64,000 nt of DNA from Pseudoneobacillus sp052180215 (GTDB lineage Bacteria; Bacillota; Bacilli; Bacillales; Cytobacillaceae): contig NZ_CP197471.1 in NCBI RefSeq assembly GCF_052180215.1, positions 1,956,001 to 2,020,000 on the forward strand, written 5' to 3'. This document shows positions 18,086 to 26,775 of this stretch, one piece after another (position 1 is the first letter of the stretch; each line of letters opens with the position of its first letter). A program made the position numbers and the translations under genes. The notes under the pieces are model-generated. The model worked only from the letters and a program-made list of their open reading frames with translations. It did not search any database and was not told where the DNA came from.

Positions 18086-18653
18086 ATGTGGTCAACATAC
18101 AATGTCTATAATCTCGCTACTTCAGGGATATTAATTTTATTTCTTTATATATTCGCTGATTTATTAATCATCGATTATTTTAGAAAAACGAAAAGAAACA
18201 ATGTGAGAAGAGTTATTTTTTACAGTTTTATTTTTACCTTATAAACTTACTTCAACTTAAGACTGGAGGAATTGTCCTGCCACTACTAAATGAAAATGAC
18301 ACTGCACGTTCTTTTCATTCTGTTGGTGACTGGTTTGGTATTTACGATACCCTAGTTATGAAAACTTCCTATATTAATACTTTTAGTTTAATTCTAAACT
18401 TACTTTTATACATCCCATTAGGAATTTATTTAGCATATTTTTTAAACCGAAACATCTTAAAAAACTGATTTTAATTTTCCTCATAACTTGTTTAGGGATG
18501 CAATTTGTAAAATTCACATTAGAAAGTATCGGTTTAATAAATCCTCAAGGTTTTGGGTCTGTTCAAAATGTATTCATTATTGCAAGCTTTTTAGGTGGGA
18601 TAATAGGCATTTTGATATTTAAAGTTCCGAGAAGAAATATCATAAGAATTTGA
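18086..18653 (+). pseudogene. VanZ-like membrane protein gene with two frameshifts
   Basis: ATG 18086 has a GGAGGGAG leader. Three overlapping frames join into about 190 residues: the first part ends at TAA 18242-18244, the second reads LKTGGIVLPLLNENDTARSF to TGA near 18466, and the third KKLILIFLITCLGMQFVKFT to TGA 18653. Both breaks fit loss of one base from a homopolymer (a T-run near 18231 and an A-run near 18459). NLLLYIPLGIYLAYFL resembles the VanZ core; the rest is less typical. It is a recent decay product or a sequencing artefact. Confidence 0.5.
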
Positions 18654-18654
18654 A

Positions 18655-18720
18655 ATTAACGATAAGCGATTGTTCAAAAAGAACAGTCGTTTTTTTGTGT
18701 TAAGAAAGCAGGGTTAGTAA
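18655..18720 (+). repeat. Dispersed palindrome copy 5
   Basis: ATTAACGATAAGCGATTG opens. GATTGTTC pairs with GAACAGTC, followed by seven T residues. The copy closes with AAAGCAGGGTTAGTA. It begins just after the previous stop codon. Confidence 0.7.
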
Positions 18721-18784
18721 AAGAAGGAAAGATGACTGATTTATAGAATTTCTAAATTAAAGAAGTAAAAGGGTGAAAATTAAA

Positions 18785-19300
18785 ATGATACTTGGTAACG
18801 AGCTGCTTATTAGACTTATGAATCATAATGATTTTTATTTAATGGTTAAATGGCTAAATGACCAAAAGGTATTAGAGTTTTACGAAGAACAACCTTCAAG
18901 CATTGATGTAGTGATAAAAAAATACGGTCCAAGGATTGAAGGAAAGCACTATGTTATTCCTTGTATAGTTGAGTACAAAAATGAACCAATAGGTTATATT
19001 CAATACTATGAAATACCAGAAGCCGAATTAAAGAAATACGGCTATAAAGTAAACAAAATTATCTATGGAATAGACCAATTTATTGGAGAAACGTACTTAT
19101 GGGGTATTGGGATAGGTACCACAATGATTCAATTGTTGTTAGATTACCTTAGTGATAATAAAGGTGCCTCTAGAGTTTTATTAGAGGTGAAAAAAAATAA
19201 TAATAGAGCAATTTCAAGTTATAAGAAATGTGGTTTTATAGTAGTTAAAGACCTAAACAATGATCTTAGTTTAATGGAGTGGCAGAAGAAATCCAACTAA
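18785..19300 (+). CDS. GNAT acetyltransferase, AAC(6')-like
   Basis: 171 residues of the GNAT fold. The stretch YGIDQFIGETYLWGIGIGTT, about residues 97-116, holds the acetyl-CoA pyrophosphate loop Q/RxxGxG/A in the form GIGIGT. The following NNNRAISSYKKCGFIVV is the classic GNAT C-terminal motif. The phrase GIDQFIGE is shared with aminoglycoside 6'-N-acetyltransferases, so that activity is possible but untested. ATG 18785 after AAAAGGGTG is preferred to the GTG at 18773. It is flanked by palindrome copies on both sides. Confidence 0.75.
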   Translation: MILGNELLIRLMNHNDFYLMVKWLNDQKVLEFYEEQPSSIDVVIKKYGPRIEGKHYVIPCIVEYKNEPIGYIQYYEIPEAELKKYGYKVNKIIYGIDQFIGETYLWGIGIGTTMIQLLLDYLSDNKGASRVLLEVKKNNNRAISSYKKCGFIVVKDLNNDLSLMEWQKKSN

Positions 19301-19314
19301 AAGCAATACTATCC

Positions 19315-19402
19315 TAAGGAAGTAACGAAGAGCATTAGTCACACACCTAGATCGTTAAAAGCGGTCTCTTTTTTATGGAATTAAAGGGGCAGGTTTATAT
19401 AA
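19315..19402 (+). repeat. Dispersed palindrome copy 6
   Basis: AAGGAAGTAACGAAGAGCAT begins the copy. A short hairpin, AGATCGTTAAAAGCGGTCTC, precedes a TTTTTT run, and the end is AATTAAAGGGGCAGGTTTAT. It starts 15 bases after the GNAT stop codon. Confidence 0.65.
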
Positions 19403-19554
19403 TAAGGTGGAGTCGCTCATTTTTCTGGCAAATAGAGTGAGCTTTCTGGTACAAGAGTTATAATATTTAAGTTTTTTATAGAAAATAATTCAGAAATAGT
19501 TGCTTTTGTTAATGCGAATTATAATAAAAAATGTTTAGAAAGAGGGGTTTTTTA

Positions 19555-20241
19555 TTGAAGAAGCTAGTGCTACTATCCCTTTTTAGTATATTTTTTCTTT
19601 CTGCATTTGCGAAGCCACTGGAAGTCGTGCCATTTTTACGACCGTTTGTGAGTGGGGTAACAGAACATACAAATGTTCCGGTTTTGTTGCCGACCTATTG
19701 GAATGTACAGAAAAGTAAATCAAAAAAGCAAACTTCTGTAAAGGTGAAAGCTTATGAAAATGAATACATGATTTATTTTTTATCAACAGATAAGCCATAT
19801 CGAAATGACCCAGAATTATTCCCTCCACCTGATTCAAGTCGAATCGGTGAACTGGCAGGTTATGTTGGTAGTGTTACACGCAGTGACCGACCGAATGAAT
19901 TTGTTTTTTACAAACAGAAAGCCGGCGTTAAATTATGGATTCAACCAAGGATTAGATCTATCATTTACGCAAAACACGGACCGTGGGAAATGCGTTTTGA
20001 TGGTGATAATGGGGATGAGCCCTATCAACAGGTAGATGATTTGTTTGGCGCTATGAAAAAAGCGAATTGGCTAAAAAACAAAGACATTCACGAAGGAAGT
20101 ATTAATATTCGAGGTACAATAAGTGAAGCATACACAAATTTTGATTGGGAAACAGATGATGGATTTGTTTATCATTTCTACTATAAAGGTCCCATTAAGG
20201 AAGCGGTAAAAATTTTTGATAGCCTACAATATGTTGAATAG
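19555..20241 (+). CDS. Secreted protein of unknown function
   Basis: 228 residues. The N-terminus KKLVLLSLFSIFFLSAFAKP is a signal peptide with likely cleavage after AFA. The mature part is hydrophilic with many aromatic residues and no cysteines, and it ends in a strand-rich region. I do not recognise the family. The TTG at 19555 is preferred to the ATG at 19531 because AGAGGGG at 19541-19547 is correctly spaced and the signal peptide then starts with Lys-Lys. A bidirectional terminator follows. Confidence 0.65.
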   Translation: MKKLVLLSLFSIFFLSAFAKPLEVVPFLRPFVSGVTEHTNVPVLLPTYWNVQKSKSKKQTSVKVKAYENEYMIYFLSTDKPYRNDPELFPPPDSSRIGELAGYVGSVTRSDRPNEFVFYKQKAGVKLWIQPRIRSIIYAKHGPWEMRFDGDNGDEPYQQVDDLFGAMKKANWLKNKDIHEGSINIRGTISEAYTNFDWETDDGFVYHFYYKGPIKEAVKIFDSLQYVE

Positions 20242-20317
20242 TACCTTCCGTGTTGCTTATTTTTAATTTCAGGCTCCTGCGGAGAGTTACTACAGCGAGT
20301 GTAACAAGACATAAAAA

Positions 20318-20357
20318 TAAAGCTTTGGATATACGATGATGTCCAAAGCTTTTTCTT
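20318..20357. terminator. Bidirectional terminator
   Basis: AGCTTTGGAT and GTCCAAAGCT form the stem, with an A-rich 5' flank and TTTTTC on the 3' side. It separates the secreted protein gene from the convergent DinB gene. Confidence 0.75.
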
Positions 20358-20361
20358 AAAA

Positions 20362-20846
20362 TTATAATGTTTTAACTTGTTCAATTTTTAATCCGAAAAT
20401 TTGAGGAGGTTCAATTTTGTTTATTTGCAAATAAGTTGAGATTTGTCCAAGATGATGGATTTCATGTTCTGGAATTGCCATAAGTATCCTCCAAACACTA
20501 ACTTCATGACCATGAAGGGTTATGACCTTTTTTGTCAATCCATCGTTGCCAACTTTTAATAGACCCTCTGTTAGTTTAATCTGACATGCCTCTAAATAAT
20601 TTGAAATATCCTCAAGAGAAGCTGCCTTACTAGTATCATGTCCTGTGTATGTCCATGAACCATGTTCAAATATTCCTAGAAACATCAACCGAGATGAGGC
20701 GATATGTCGCAATAAATCACCTGTTGAAAATTTATCTTCAGAAGGCTTCAATCAAGGAGTTCATTAGGTATTGTTTTTACATATTGCATCGTACGTTTAT
20801 GAATCCCATCTAAATATTTTACATATTCCTTTATATCATGAATCAT
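20362..20846 (-). pseudogene. DinB-family protein gene with one frameshift
   Basis: ATG 20846 (leader GGAGAGTG) opens MIHDIKEYVKYLDGIHKRTM and reaches NELLD, then TGA. One base later the frame continues KPSEDKFSTGDLLRHIASSR to a normal end at 20362. Insertion of one G (GATTGG) would restore a complete DinB protein of about 161 residues, including the metal-binding histidine in IPEHEIHHLGQI. DinB proteins are four-helix bundles, several acting as bacillithiol-dependent transferases. Whether the break is real or a read error cannot be decided here. Confidence 0.7.
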
Positions 20847-20974
20847 GTTTACACTCTCCAATTTTTCAGACCTTTGTTACTTTATATTCTTAATTCAGTG
20901 GAAATAATCCTTTAACGAAACCATTAACAAATGATTTTGTTATTCAACTAAACCAGTTAATAGAAGCTCTAACC

Positions 20975-21046
20975 TTAAGGAAGTAACGTAAGAGCGTTAG
21001 TGTAACAATAGGGGCTGCTGTTGCAACCTCCTTTTCTTATGCAAAG
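20975..21046 (+). repeat. Dispersed palindrome copy 7
   Basis: TTAAGGAAGTAACGTAAGAG opens, followed by CGTTAGTGTAAC. An imperfect hairpin (GGGGCTGCTGTTGCAACCTC) and TTTTC follow. It lies between two minus-strand genes, so here the element is not downstream of a plus-strand gene. Confidence 0.55.
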
Positions 21047-21055
21047 CTGAAGCAA

Positions 21056-21094
21056 ATTTAAAAAAGTAATAGCCCGACCGATTTGGTAGGGCAT
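21056..21094 (-). terminator. Terminator of the DUF3231 gene
   Basis: On the minus strand GCCCTACC pairs imperfectly with GGTCGGGC and is followed by TATTACTTTTTT, a few bases after the stop codon at 21100. Confidence 0.65.
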
Positions 21095-21099
21095 TTTGG

Positions 21100-22104
21100 T
21101 TATTTTTGTTTTGCAATTTCATTTCTATTAGGTGCAAGTGGAGGTTGTTCTAACCATTTATTTTCTACCATTAGATCAAACCAATTTTTTGTAATCAAAA
21201 GATTTTGTAAGATAGTTGACTCATAAGTTGTCACAAGGTCTGTTCTCATCGATGATGCCAGCCCTGCGCCATGATAATTTTGTGCAGCTTGAAACAAAAA
21301 TCCCATATGATACAGTAATAATTTATCGGAGAATGGGGATTCAGTTGAAGGTGAAACTTCTGTTTCTAAGGATTTCGGAACTGGTAAGTTATCAGCTTGC
21401 ATTATTTTGGCAAATGCTTTTATTTGTTCATCAGCAGTGTTTTCTGATCGAGTTAAAAATTTTCTAACCTCTTTTGAACCTGCCACCTGACTGAATGAAA
21501 TAGAAAGGGTTTTTGTCAGTATACTTTTTTTGAGATTTAAAGAAATACTAATGATTTCTGTCGCTGCAAGGGTTCGGCCCTTCCCAAAATAACCATCTTT
21601 AAAATCTTTGCTTGAAATATATTCTGGCCGTTCATATGCATAAAATAATGGGTCTCTCTGAAAAATTCCCTTTTCAAGCAATAACTCAATAGTTTGATGA
21701 TACATCTTTTTGGCGTCATTATCGCATGTGTCGTAAAATTCCCTTAAGTCTTTCCTTACAGAAATGCCTAAAGCTGTAGAGTGCCCTAATAATCCATGTA
21801 AAGACATTATGTGTAAATAATTCAGGCAGAATTCATCTGTAAACAATCTCTTTTTCCCTAAATATAAGTCGTCTTCATTAAATCCAATTGGGACAGGAAA
21901 TCCTTCATTTTCAAAAAAAGTCTTAATTTGTTTCTTCTGTTTTTCGAATGTCTGAATAGCATCATAAAAAACAGCTTTTATTGCTTCATCTTCAATAATG
22001 GAGTACATATATCTATTTATTAAGTCCGTCGCTGTTCCATTAATATACTCAGCCCATAAGGAACCTATTTCAGAAGATGTAAGTTTTAATTTTTCCGTAT
22101 CCAC
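21100..22104 (-). CDS. DUF3231 family protein (paralogue 1)
   Basis: 334 residues, all-helical. It has two similar halves, each with a ferritin-like four-helix arrangement: LTSSEIGSLWAEYINGTATD at the start and TLAATEIISISLNLKKSILT in the middle. LYHMGFLFQAAQNYHGAGLA closes the second half. DUF3231 proteins occur in Bacillus, often linked to spores, but have no established activity. ATG 22104 is in a normal context. A second member of the family lies at 61844-62836. Confidence 0.75.
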   Translation of the reverse strand: MDTEKLKLTSSEIGSLWAEYINGTATDLINRYMYSIIEDEAIKAVFYDAIQTFEKQKKQIKTFFENEGFPVPIGFNEDDLYLGKKRLFTDEFCLNYLHIMSLHGLLGHSTALGISVRKDLREFYDTCDNDAKKMYHQTIELLLEKGIFQRDPLFYAYERPEYISSKDFKDGYFGKGRTLAATEIISISLNLKKSILTKTLSISFSQVAGSKEVRKFLTRSENTADEQIKAFAKIMQADNLPVPKSLETEVSPSTESPFSDKLLLYHMGFLFQAAQNYHGAGLASSMRTDLVTTYESTILQNLLITKNWFDLMVENKWLEQPPLAPNRNEIAKQK

Positions 22105-22408
22105 ATTATCACCTCGCAGGTATTATTTCCAATTTCCGATGGGAGTATTATATTGCTAATTCATTTGGAGAAATATATTGTGAAGAAATATATATAAAGT
22201 AACGAATGGAAACCTAGCTATATCGAAAAGAAAATAAATAAACAAAGCTTGTTTTAAAAGTTTGTTGCATTTTGAAATCAAATAATTTCAACCTCTTATT
22301 GTATTTTAAGAAATCGACTCAACCTTAAAGGAACCGTTTTTTTTTATGAATCTTCAATTTAATTAAATAAGCAACGAATTACGGAAAGAGCTAAACAAAG
22401 AAAGCATA
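22105..22408. other. Intergenic region, no gene seen
   Basis: About 300 bases of AT-rich sequence holding the promoter of the minus-strand DUF3231 gene. A fragment AACCTTAAAGGAACCG followed by a nine-T run near 22320 resembles a degraded palindrome copy. Confidence 0.35.
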
Positions 22409-22482
22409 TGGAAGTAACGTAAGAGCTTTACTTCATAAAGAAGTATTGCCTTTTTAGGTACTAAAGGTGCAGGTTTGTTTTA
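22409..22482 (+). repeat. Dispersed palindrome copy 8
   Basis: GGAAGTAACGTAAGAGC, then CTTTACTTC pairing with GAAGTATTG and a TTTTT run. It ends ACTAAAGGTGCAGGTTTG. Copy ends GTAAC and GGTTTG/T are in the usual positions, and CTTTA in both arms can pair. Confidence 0.65.
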
Positions 22483-22514
22483 GATGAATGAAAGGGACAA
22501 GGTGTGATTTGGTA

Positions 22515-22970
22515 ATGGATATTATTACATTTGGAAAAAAGGAAGAAGGCAAAGAGTACATAATAAGACCTGCTGTTTATTGTGTGATGTTCAATGGCCT
22601 GAATAATAAAGTAGCTATTATTCAAACAGGTGATGGAAAGTATTTTCTTCCGGGTGGTGGAATAGAAGGTAATGAGACACACGAGGAATGTCTAAAAAGA
22701 GAAGCCTTAGAAGAAATGGGACTGGACATTAAAATTGTTGATTTTATAGGATGTGCTAATAGATATTTCTATTCTACAAATGAATTTAAGTATTATCTAA
22801 GTGAAGGCTATTTTTATATTTGCGAAATTGTTAAGAAAGTAAGTAACCCAATAGAGGAAGACCACTTTTTAAAATGGATTAAACCATCTCAAGCTATACA
22901 TAACTTATTTCACGAACATCAGAGTTGGGCAATTAGTGAAGCTCTAAAGAAATATAGATTATTCAACTAA
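22515..22970 (+). CDS. Nudix hydrolase
   Basis: 151 residues. The Nudix box lies in FLPGGGIEGNETHEECLKRE followed by ALEEMGLDI, matching Gx5Ex7REUxEExGU with G-GIEGN-E. Upstream VYCVMFNGLNNKVAIIQTGD forms the beta strands of the fold. It likely hydrolyses a nucleotide derivative. ATG 22515 with AAGGTGTGA upstream is preferred to ATG 22488. The TAA stop overlaps the CTAA of the following palindrome copy. Confidence 0.85.
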   Translation: MDIITFGKKEEGKEYIIRPAVYCVMFNGLNNKVAIIQTGDGKYFLPGGGIEGNETHEECLKREALEEMGLDIKIVDFIGCANRYFYSTNEFKYYLSEGYFYICEIVKKVSNPIEEDHFLKWIKPSQAIHNLFHEHQSWAISEALKKYRLFN

Positions 22971-23094
22971 TGGAGAGCGTTTTTTCCATAACAATACATT
23001 ATAAGAAGTCCAAAATATGCAGGATCTTATTCATATCCTTGGCGTATCTTGGACTTTTTGGTTTGTAAACGGCATTAAAAGAGCAGTTTAGTTT
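22964..23094 (+). repeat. Dispersed palindrome copy 9, hairpin type B
   Basis: CAACTAATGGAGAGCG opens and overlaps the Nudix stop codon. CCATAACAA follows, then the arms AGTCCAAAATATGCAGGAT and ATCCTTGGCGTATCTTGGACT with TTTTT. The 3' end is AAAAGAGCAGTTTAGT. Confidence 0.75.
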
Positions 23095-23189
23095 AAGAAG
23101 GAATTGGATTTTTGTGGTAAAATATTATCATTACTTTTTCTTTGTTCAGGGGATATTTAGATTGAAAAACAGTAAGGGGCTGAGTTGTT

Positions 23190-23354
23190 ATGAAAAATAA
23201 TAAAAATATGACTCTAACGATTTTTCTGTCTCTTTTCTTGCTTATATTTCTTTCTGTGTTTATATACATAATGTATAGTTCGGGAGCCAGTCCTTTAATA
23301 ATTTTAGGGATTTTAATTTTGGCTATAATTCTTTTTTATCTTGGACTTATGTAG
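23190..23354 (+). CDS. Tiny membrane protein (two helices)
   Basis: 54 residues, starting MKNNKNMTLTIFLSLFLLIF and ending in a second helix ILGILILAIILFYLGLM. ATG 23190 follows AAGGGGCTGAG at suitable spacing. No family recognised. It sits alone between two palindrome copies, as do several other tiny membrane proteins here. Confidence 0.55.
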   Translation: MKNNKNMTLTIFLSLFLLIFLSVFIYIMYSSGASPLIILGILILAIILFYLGLM

Positions 23355-23432
23355 ATTTCTGTATGCTGAAATTTTCGACTTACCAATCCGATTATTGTTA
23401 TTACTATTACCTCTAAATCCAAATTTCCTATA

Positions 23433-23561
23433 TAACTAACGAAGGCTATTCTTTCATAACAACCGATACCAATAAGCTGAAAATATACAAGTTTTTATTC
23501 ACTACTTGTGACTTCAGCTTTTTAAATTGCCATCGAAAAGCATAGGGAAGGTTAGTGCAGG
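23433..23561 (+). repeat. Dispersed palindrome copy 10, hairpin type A (best full-length copy)
   Basis: Outer ends ACTAAC (about 23435) and GTTAGT (about 23551) are inverted. After a five-base non-pairing spacer (GAAGG against GGAAG), CTATTCTTTC pairs with GAAAAGCATAG. The inner hairpin is AGCTGAAAATATACAAGT against ACTTGTGACTTCAGCT, then TTTTT. Total about 129 bases. Confidence 0.8.
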
Positions 23562-23649
23562 AGTCATTACTGAAACTTTTCATTAGCTATATGCGTAATA
23601 TTATTGATAAGGAATTGCAATTAAACAATATCATTGTGAGGGATTGAAT

Positions 23650-24177
23650 ATGAATAAAGGTAAGAACTATTTATCTTATGTATTCCTAATAATACTAATA
23701 TTCGCATTATCGGCTTGTACTCAAAGTAATCATTTCGAGTTGTATGAAGGGAAATCTTTAAGAATAGCAGTAGTTGGAGAAACACCAGAAGTGAAAGAGA
23801 AACAAGTTACCTTTAGTGAAATTTCTTTCGACGAACTAACAGACGAGGAAATAGGCTCATATGATGCAGTCTTTATAACAGAAGAAAATCTTCCCCAAGC
23901 TGCTGAAAGCAAGTATGCAAATACTTACTTAGACTCAACTATTCCTTTCTTTTTTGTTTCAGCCAATAGTCATATCCCTTTTACTGAAAAAGAAACAGAA
24001 TTTAATGAGTCTTGGAATTGGACTACTGGCAATAACTATGCTGTTGGGGTTATTACATCAGACGAAGATAAATCATTAAAAAGTTGGGGATTTGGATTAT
24101 ATAATGATTTAAAAACGGATGAAAACATAAAAGAGTTATATTCAAGAATTTTTAAAACTATTGAAGGATTGAAGTAA
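23650..24177 (+). CDS. Lipoprotein of unknown function
   Basis: 175 residues. A lipoprotein signal ends FALSAC (Cys near residue 23), so it is anchored to the outside of the membrane. The mature part has alternating strands and helices (SLRIAVVGETP, SYDAVFITEE, TIPFFFVSANS) suggesting a Rossmann-like alpha/beta domain. I do not recognise the family. ATG 23650 is preferred to TTG 23644 because GAGGG is then 7-8 bases away. It is flanked by palindrome copies. Confidence 0.65.
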   Translation: MNKGKNYLSYVFLIILIFALSACTQSNHFELYEGKSLRIAVVGETPEVKEKQVTFSEISFDELTDEEIGSYDAVFITEENLPQAAESKYANTYLDSTIPFFFVSANSHIPFTEKETEFNESWNWTTGNNYAVGVITSDEDKSLKSWGFGLYNDLKTDENIKELYSRIFKTIEGLK

Positions 24178-24250
24178 TAAAAATTACTTTAGTAATCAGT
24201 CTTGAAGCTAGAGCTGCAAAGGCATTGAAGAATACTTTTTAACTGAACAT

Positions 24251-24310
24251 CAACTAACGGAGAGCTATTGTTAAAAACAAAAGGTTGCTGCGGAGCCCTC
24301 TTTTTTCTCA
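24251..24310 (+). repeat. Dispersed palindrome copy 11
   Basis: CAACTAACGGAGAGCTATTG opens. AAAAGGTTGCTGCGGAGCCCTC then forms a weak hairpin before TTTTTT. The 3' outer end is not recognisable. Confidence 0.6.
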
Positions 24311-24385
24311 ATAATTACAGTTTGTATTTTAATTGTTCCTGCATTTTTCTATCTTTGTTGAAAATAATAAAATAGGGGTGATAAA

Positions 24386-24571
24386 ATGGCAACTGCTAAA
24401 ATCGGGGACAATATATTATTTAAGCGTGAAGGGCAAAGCTATAAAGGTAATGTTACGGTTGTTAGAGAAAATTCTGTTATTGTTGAGTACGGATACAATA
24501 AAGAAAAAAACCAACCACTTATAACCATTGTCAATCATAAAAATTATAAAATTACTAATGAGGCTTTGTGA
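24386..24571 (+). CDS. DUF2187 family protein
   Basis: 61 residues. AKIGDNILFKREGQ near the start, NSVIVEYGYN in the middle and TIVNHKNYKI near the end match the DUF2187/YkvS pattern (KxGDxIxFK, then NSVIVxL, then TVVNHKNYKV). These are small SH3-like cytosolic proteins without known activity. ATG 24386 follows AGGGGTGAT. It lies 12 bases before the next palindrome copy. Confidence 0.8.
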   Translation: MATAKIGDNILFKREGQSYKGNVTVVRENSVIVEYGYNKEKNQPLITIVNHKNYKITNEAL

Positions 24572-24582
24572 AAAAATATACT

Positions 24583-24709
24583 CAAAGTAACGGTTAGCTA
24601 TTCTTCCATAACAAAAGCTCAATAAGTTGAAAACATACAAGTTTTAATTCACTACTTGTGTTTTCAGCTTTTTATTTTTTGTTCAGAAAGAATGGGAGAA
24701 GTTAGTGGG
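24583..24709 (+). repeat. Dispersed palindrome copy 12, hairpin type A (full length)
   Basis: AAAGTAACGGTTAGC and GGGAGAAGTTAGTG form the ends. ATTCTTCCATAACAA pairs with TTGTTCAGAAAGAAT. The inner hairpin is AGTTGAAAACATACAAGT against ACTTGTGTTTTCAGCT, then TTTTT. Confidence 0.8.
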
Positions 24710-24763
24710 TTAAGATTTATGGTATATATAGTAAATAGATGTCCTATGTAGGGAGAGGAAAAT

Positions 24764-25210
24764 GTGAAAAAAGTTTATTTTATTCTTATCAGTCTTATAT
24801 TAATGCTTATTGGATGTAGTACCAATATATCAACAGATCCCATAATTGAAGAAAAACAATCAGATGATTTTAAGTTAGTCATCAATACAGATAAAGGGGT
24901 TTATAAGACAGGAGAAACCATAGAAATAGAGTCTTACTTAGAATACCTTGGAGAAGAAGAAATACAGTTAAATCAGGAACCTATTATCACGATTATTATT
25001 AGAAATAAAGAAAATGGAAGTATTATAAAGCAGGTTGATTTTGATAATGTTAAAACAACAATGGAAAAAGGAGAAAAGTTCTCCCAAAATCTAGTTGATT
25101 TTAACCTTGAAAAAGGAGAATACGAATTATTCGTACAAATGTCACCTACTACTGTCGGAAGAACTACATATAGTTTAAATACGATTCCGAGAATTTTAAA
25201 AGTAAAATAA
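24764..25210 (+). CDS. Lipoprotein with an intracellular-proteinase-inhibitor-like beta domain
   Basis: 148 residues. The signal ends LMLIGC (Cys near 18). The mature domain, about residues 38-148, is all-beta with KGVYKTGETIEIESYLEYLG and KGEYELFVQMSP, reminiscent of the BsuPI/Ig-like fold that binds or inhibits proteases. That resemblance is only pattern level. The start is GTG at 24764 after GGGAGAGGAAAAT. It is flanked by palindrome copies 12 and 13. Confidence 0.6.
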   Translation: MKKVYFILISLILMLIGCSTNISTDPIIEEKQSDDFKLVINTDKGVYKTGETIEIESYLEYLGEEEIQLNQEPIITIIIRNKENGSIIKQVDFDNVKTTMEKGEKFSQNLVDFNLEKGEYELFVQMSPTTVGRTTYSLNTIPRILKVK

Positions 25211-25230
25211 TGTAGCGATAACTTTATCGA

Positions 25231-25322
25231 GAAGTAACGGAGAGAAATTGTTCCTCAACAAATTATTTGAAGAAGTCCAGGCAAGGTTTGTTTATATCTA
25301 TTTCTCTTTTAGTCCACTTTTG
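25231..25322 (+). repeat. Dispersed palindrome copy 13, hairpin type B
   Basis: GAAGTAACGGAGAGAAATTG, then CAACAAATT, then AAGTCCAGGCAAGG with a diverged right arm ending TTAGTCCACTTTTG. It lies 21 bases after the preceding stop. Confidence 0.6.
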
Positions 25323-25411
25323 TGTAGTAAGGATTATTAGTTTGCTAGTCTAACAAGGAATTATTTTTAGGAATAGAGATTAAACAGTATGAAATTTTTA
25401 GGTGGAAACCA

Positions 25412-25549
25412 ATGATTAAACAACCTAAAATAATTTATTACTTGATGAAATTACTTGGATTAGCTATTTTTCTTGTTCCAATATTTCTAAAAAGATTAAA
25501 TATTCTAACTGAAATGAGTAAGCCAATGATAATAATCTTAATTATTTAA
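25412..25549 (+). CDS. Tiny membrane protein
   Basis: 45 residues starting MIKQPKIIYYLMKLLGLAIF, with one or two hydrophobic stretches and ending MIIILII. A GGTGGAAACC site precedes ATG 25412. No family recognised and the open frame is short, so it could be chance. Confidence 0.4.
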   Translation: MIKQPKIIYYLMKLLGLAIFLVPIFLKRLNILTEMSKPMIIILII

Positions 25550-25664
25550 AGCGGTTAGTAGACTTAATGTAAGAAAGACTTTTAAAAATAGGCTTTTTTC
25601 ATTTTATAAGAGGTTTACCAAAAATATTAATGACATATTATGAAGTGAAAGGAGTGTTCCCAGA

Positions 25665-25847
25665 ATGAAGGTGAGCATTTTTTTTATCGGCTTTATTCTT
25701 TTAATTTTGGCAATAGCTTTATTTATAGACTGCAGACGAAAGAGGAATAACAATAACCCACACATAACTATTGACCCAAGCACTAAGCCAGGCGAGAGTT
25801 CGAACTATATAATGGGAGATAACAAAGATATTGGAGGATTTCAATAG
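25665..25847 (+). CDS. Small single-pass membrane protein
   Basis: 60 residues with an N-terminal helix (VSIFFIGFILLILAIALFI) and then a short Arg-rich stop-transfer, RRKRNNNN, so the tail is probably cytoplasmic. The remainder is polar. GAAAGGAGTG precedes ATG 25665. No family recognised. It is followed 14 bases later by palindrome copy 14. Confidence 0.55.
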   Translation: MKVSIFFIGFILLILAIALFIDCRRKRNNNNPHITIDPSTKPGESSNYIMGDNKDIGGFQ

Positions 25848-25860
25848 CTCTTACTCTATG

Positions 25861-25956
25861 CAACTAAGGGAAGAGCGTTAACAATTAAGACCATTCTTAA
25901 GAAGCTGAAGATATACAAGTTTTTATACATTACTTGTATATCTTCAGGTTTTTTTA
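25861..25956 (+). repeat. Dispersed palindrome copy 14, hairpin type A
   Basis: CAACTAAGGGAAGAGCG opens. AAGCTGAAGATATACAAGT pairs with ACTTGTATATCTTCAGGTT, followed by TTTTTT. The inner stem is nearly perfect. Confidence 0.75.
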
Positions 25957-26262
25957 TATTTTTTATAGTTAATGACTGTGGAGACTTAATAATTGATGGA
26001 AAATGTAATTATAGCCGTTTTCATTTAAGTTATTAATAAAAGCTGTTTTCGGATAGTTTGTGGTTTTAGGGCTCTCCTAATAAGTGCTCAGCTCTTTTCT
26101 TCATTTCATAAGAGTTTAACACCCTATATTGTGAAATGCTTAATTATTAGTTACCAAAAAGCAACAATGTTTCAGAAAAGAGCCTTAATAAATATATATT
26201 TGAACCTTACATACTTTGAGATTCGTCTTTTATATAGCATAGAAAATGAAAGGGGGAAGACT

Positions 26263-26775
26263 GTGGAGCAAGATAGAAGTGAGAATTTGAATGAGTTTAA
26301 TAAAATTGTTGAAACATACGTGAATGATATCCGAAAAATAGTGTTTTCATATGTTAAAAACTATCATTCAATGGAGGACATTACGCAGGAAGTTTTCATA
26401 TCTGCCTATAAGAATCTTGAAAATTTCCGGGGGGAAAGCTCAATTAGGACTTGGTTATTAAAAATAGCAGTTAATAAATCAAAGGACTACTTAAAAAGCT
26501 GGCATTACCGTAAAGTTCAACTAACTAATTGGATAATAAAAGACGAACTAGTGAAAAAGGACGTTGAGGGAATTACCATAAGCAATTTTCGAGACAAAGA
26601 ACTTGCAAATTTGATCATGCAACTCCCAGTTAAATATCGAGAAGTGATTATTCTTTATTATTATCAGGGGCTTGATACGAATGAAATTAGTAGTTTACTT
26701 AATTTAAGTGTGAATACTGTAAAAACAAGACTTATCCGCAGTAGAGACCTTGTGAAAAGGAGGTTTGACTTTTAA
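26263..26775 (+). CDS. ECF RNA polymerase sigma factor
   Basis: 170 residues. Sigma region 2 contains SMEDITQEVFISAYKNLENF followed by RGESSIRTWLLKIAVNKSKD; region 4 contains LPVKYREVIILYYYQGLDTN and the recognition helix NLSVNTVKTRLIRSRDLVKR. It directs RNA polymerase to stress promoters. GTG 26263 after AGGGGGAAG is chosen over an earlier ATG at 26131 whose extension lacks sigma features. Its TAA overlaps the ATG of the next gene, which is probably its anti-sigma factor. The target regulon is unknown. Confidence 0.85.
   Translation: MEQDRSENLNEFNKIVETYVNDIRKIVFSYVKNYHSMEDITQEVFISAYKNLENFRGESSIRTWLLKIAVNKSKDYLKSWHYRKVQLTNWIIKDELVKKDVEGITISNFRDKELANLIMQLPVKYREVIILYYYQGLDTNEISSLLNLSVNTVKTRLIRSRDLVKRRFDF

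Noticed and set aside
18785..19300. Named aminoglycoside resistance gene
   Set aside because: Similarity to AAC(6') is limited to short motifs; a named resistance gene is not justified.
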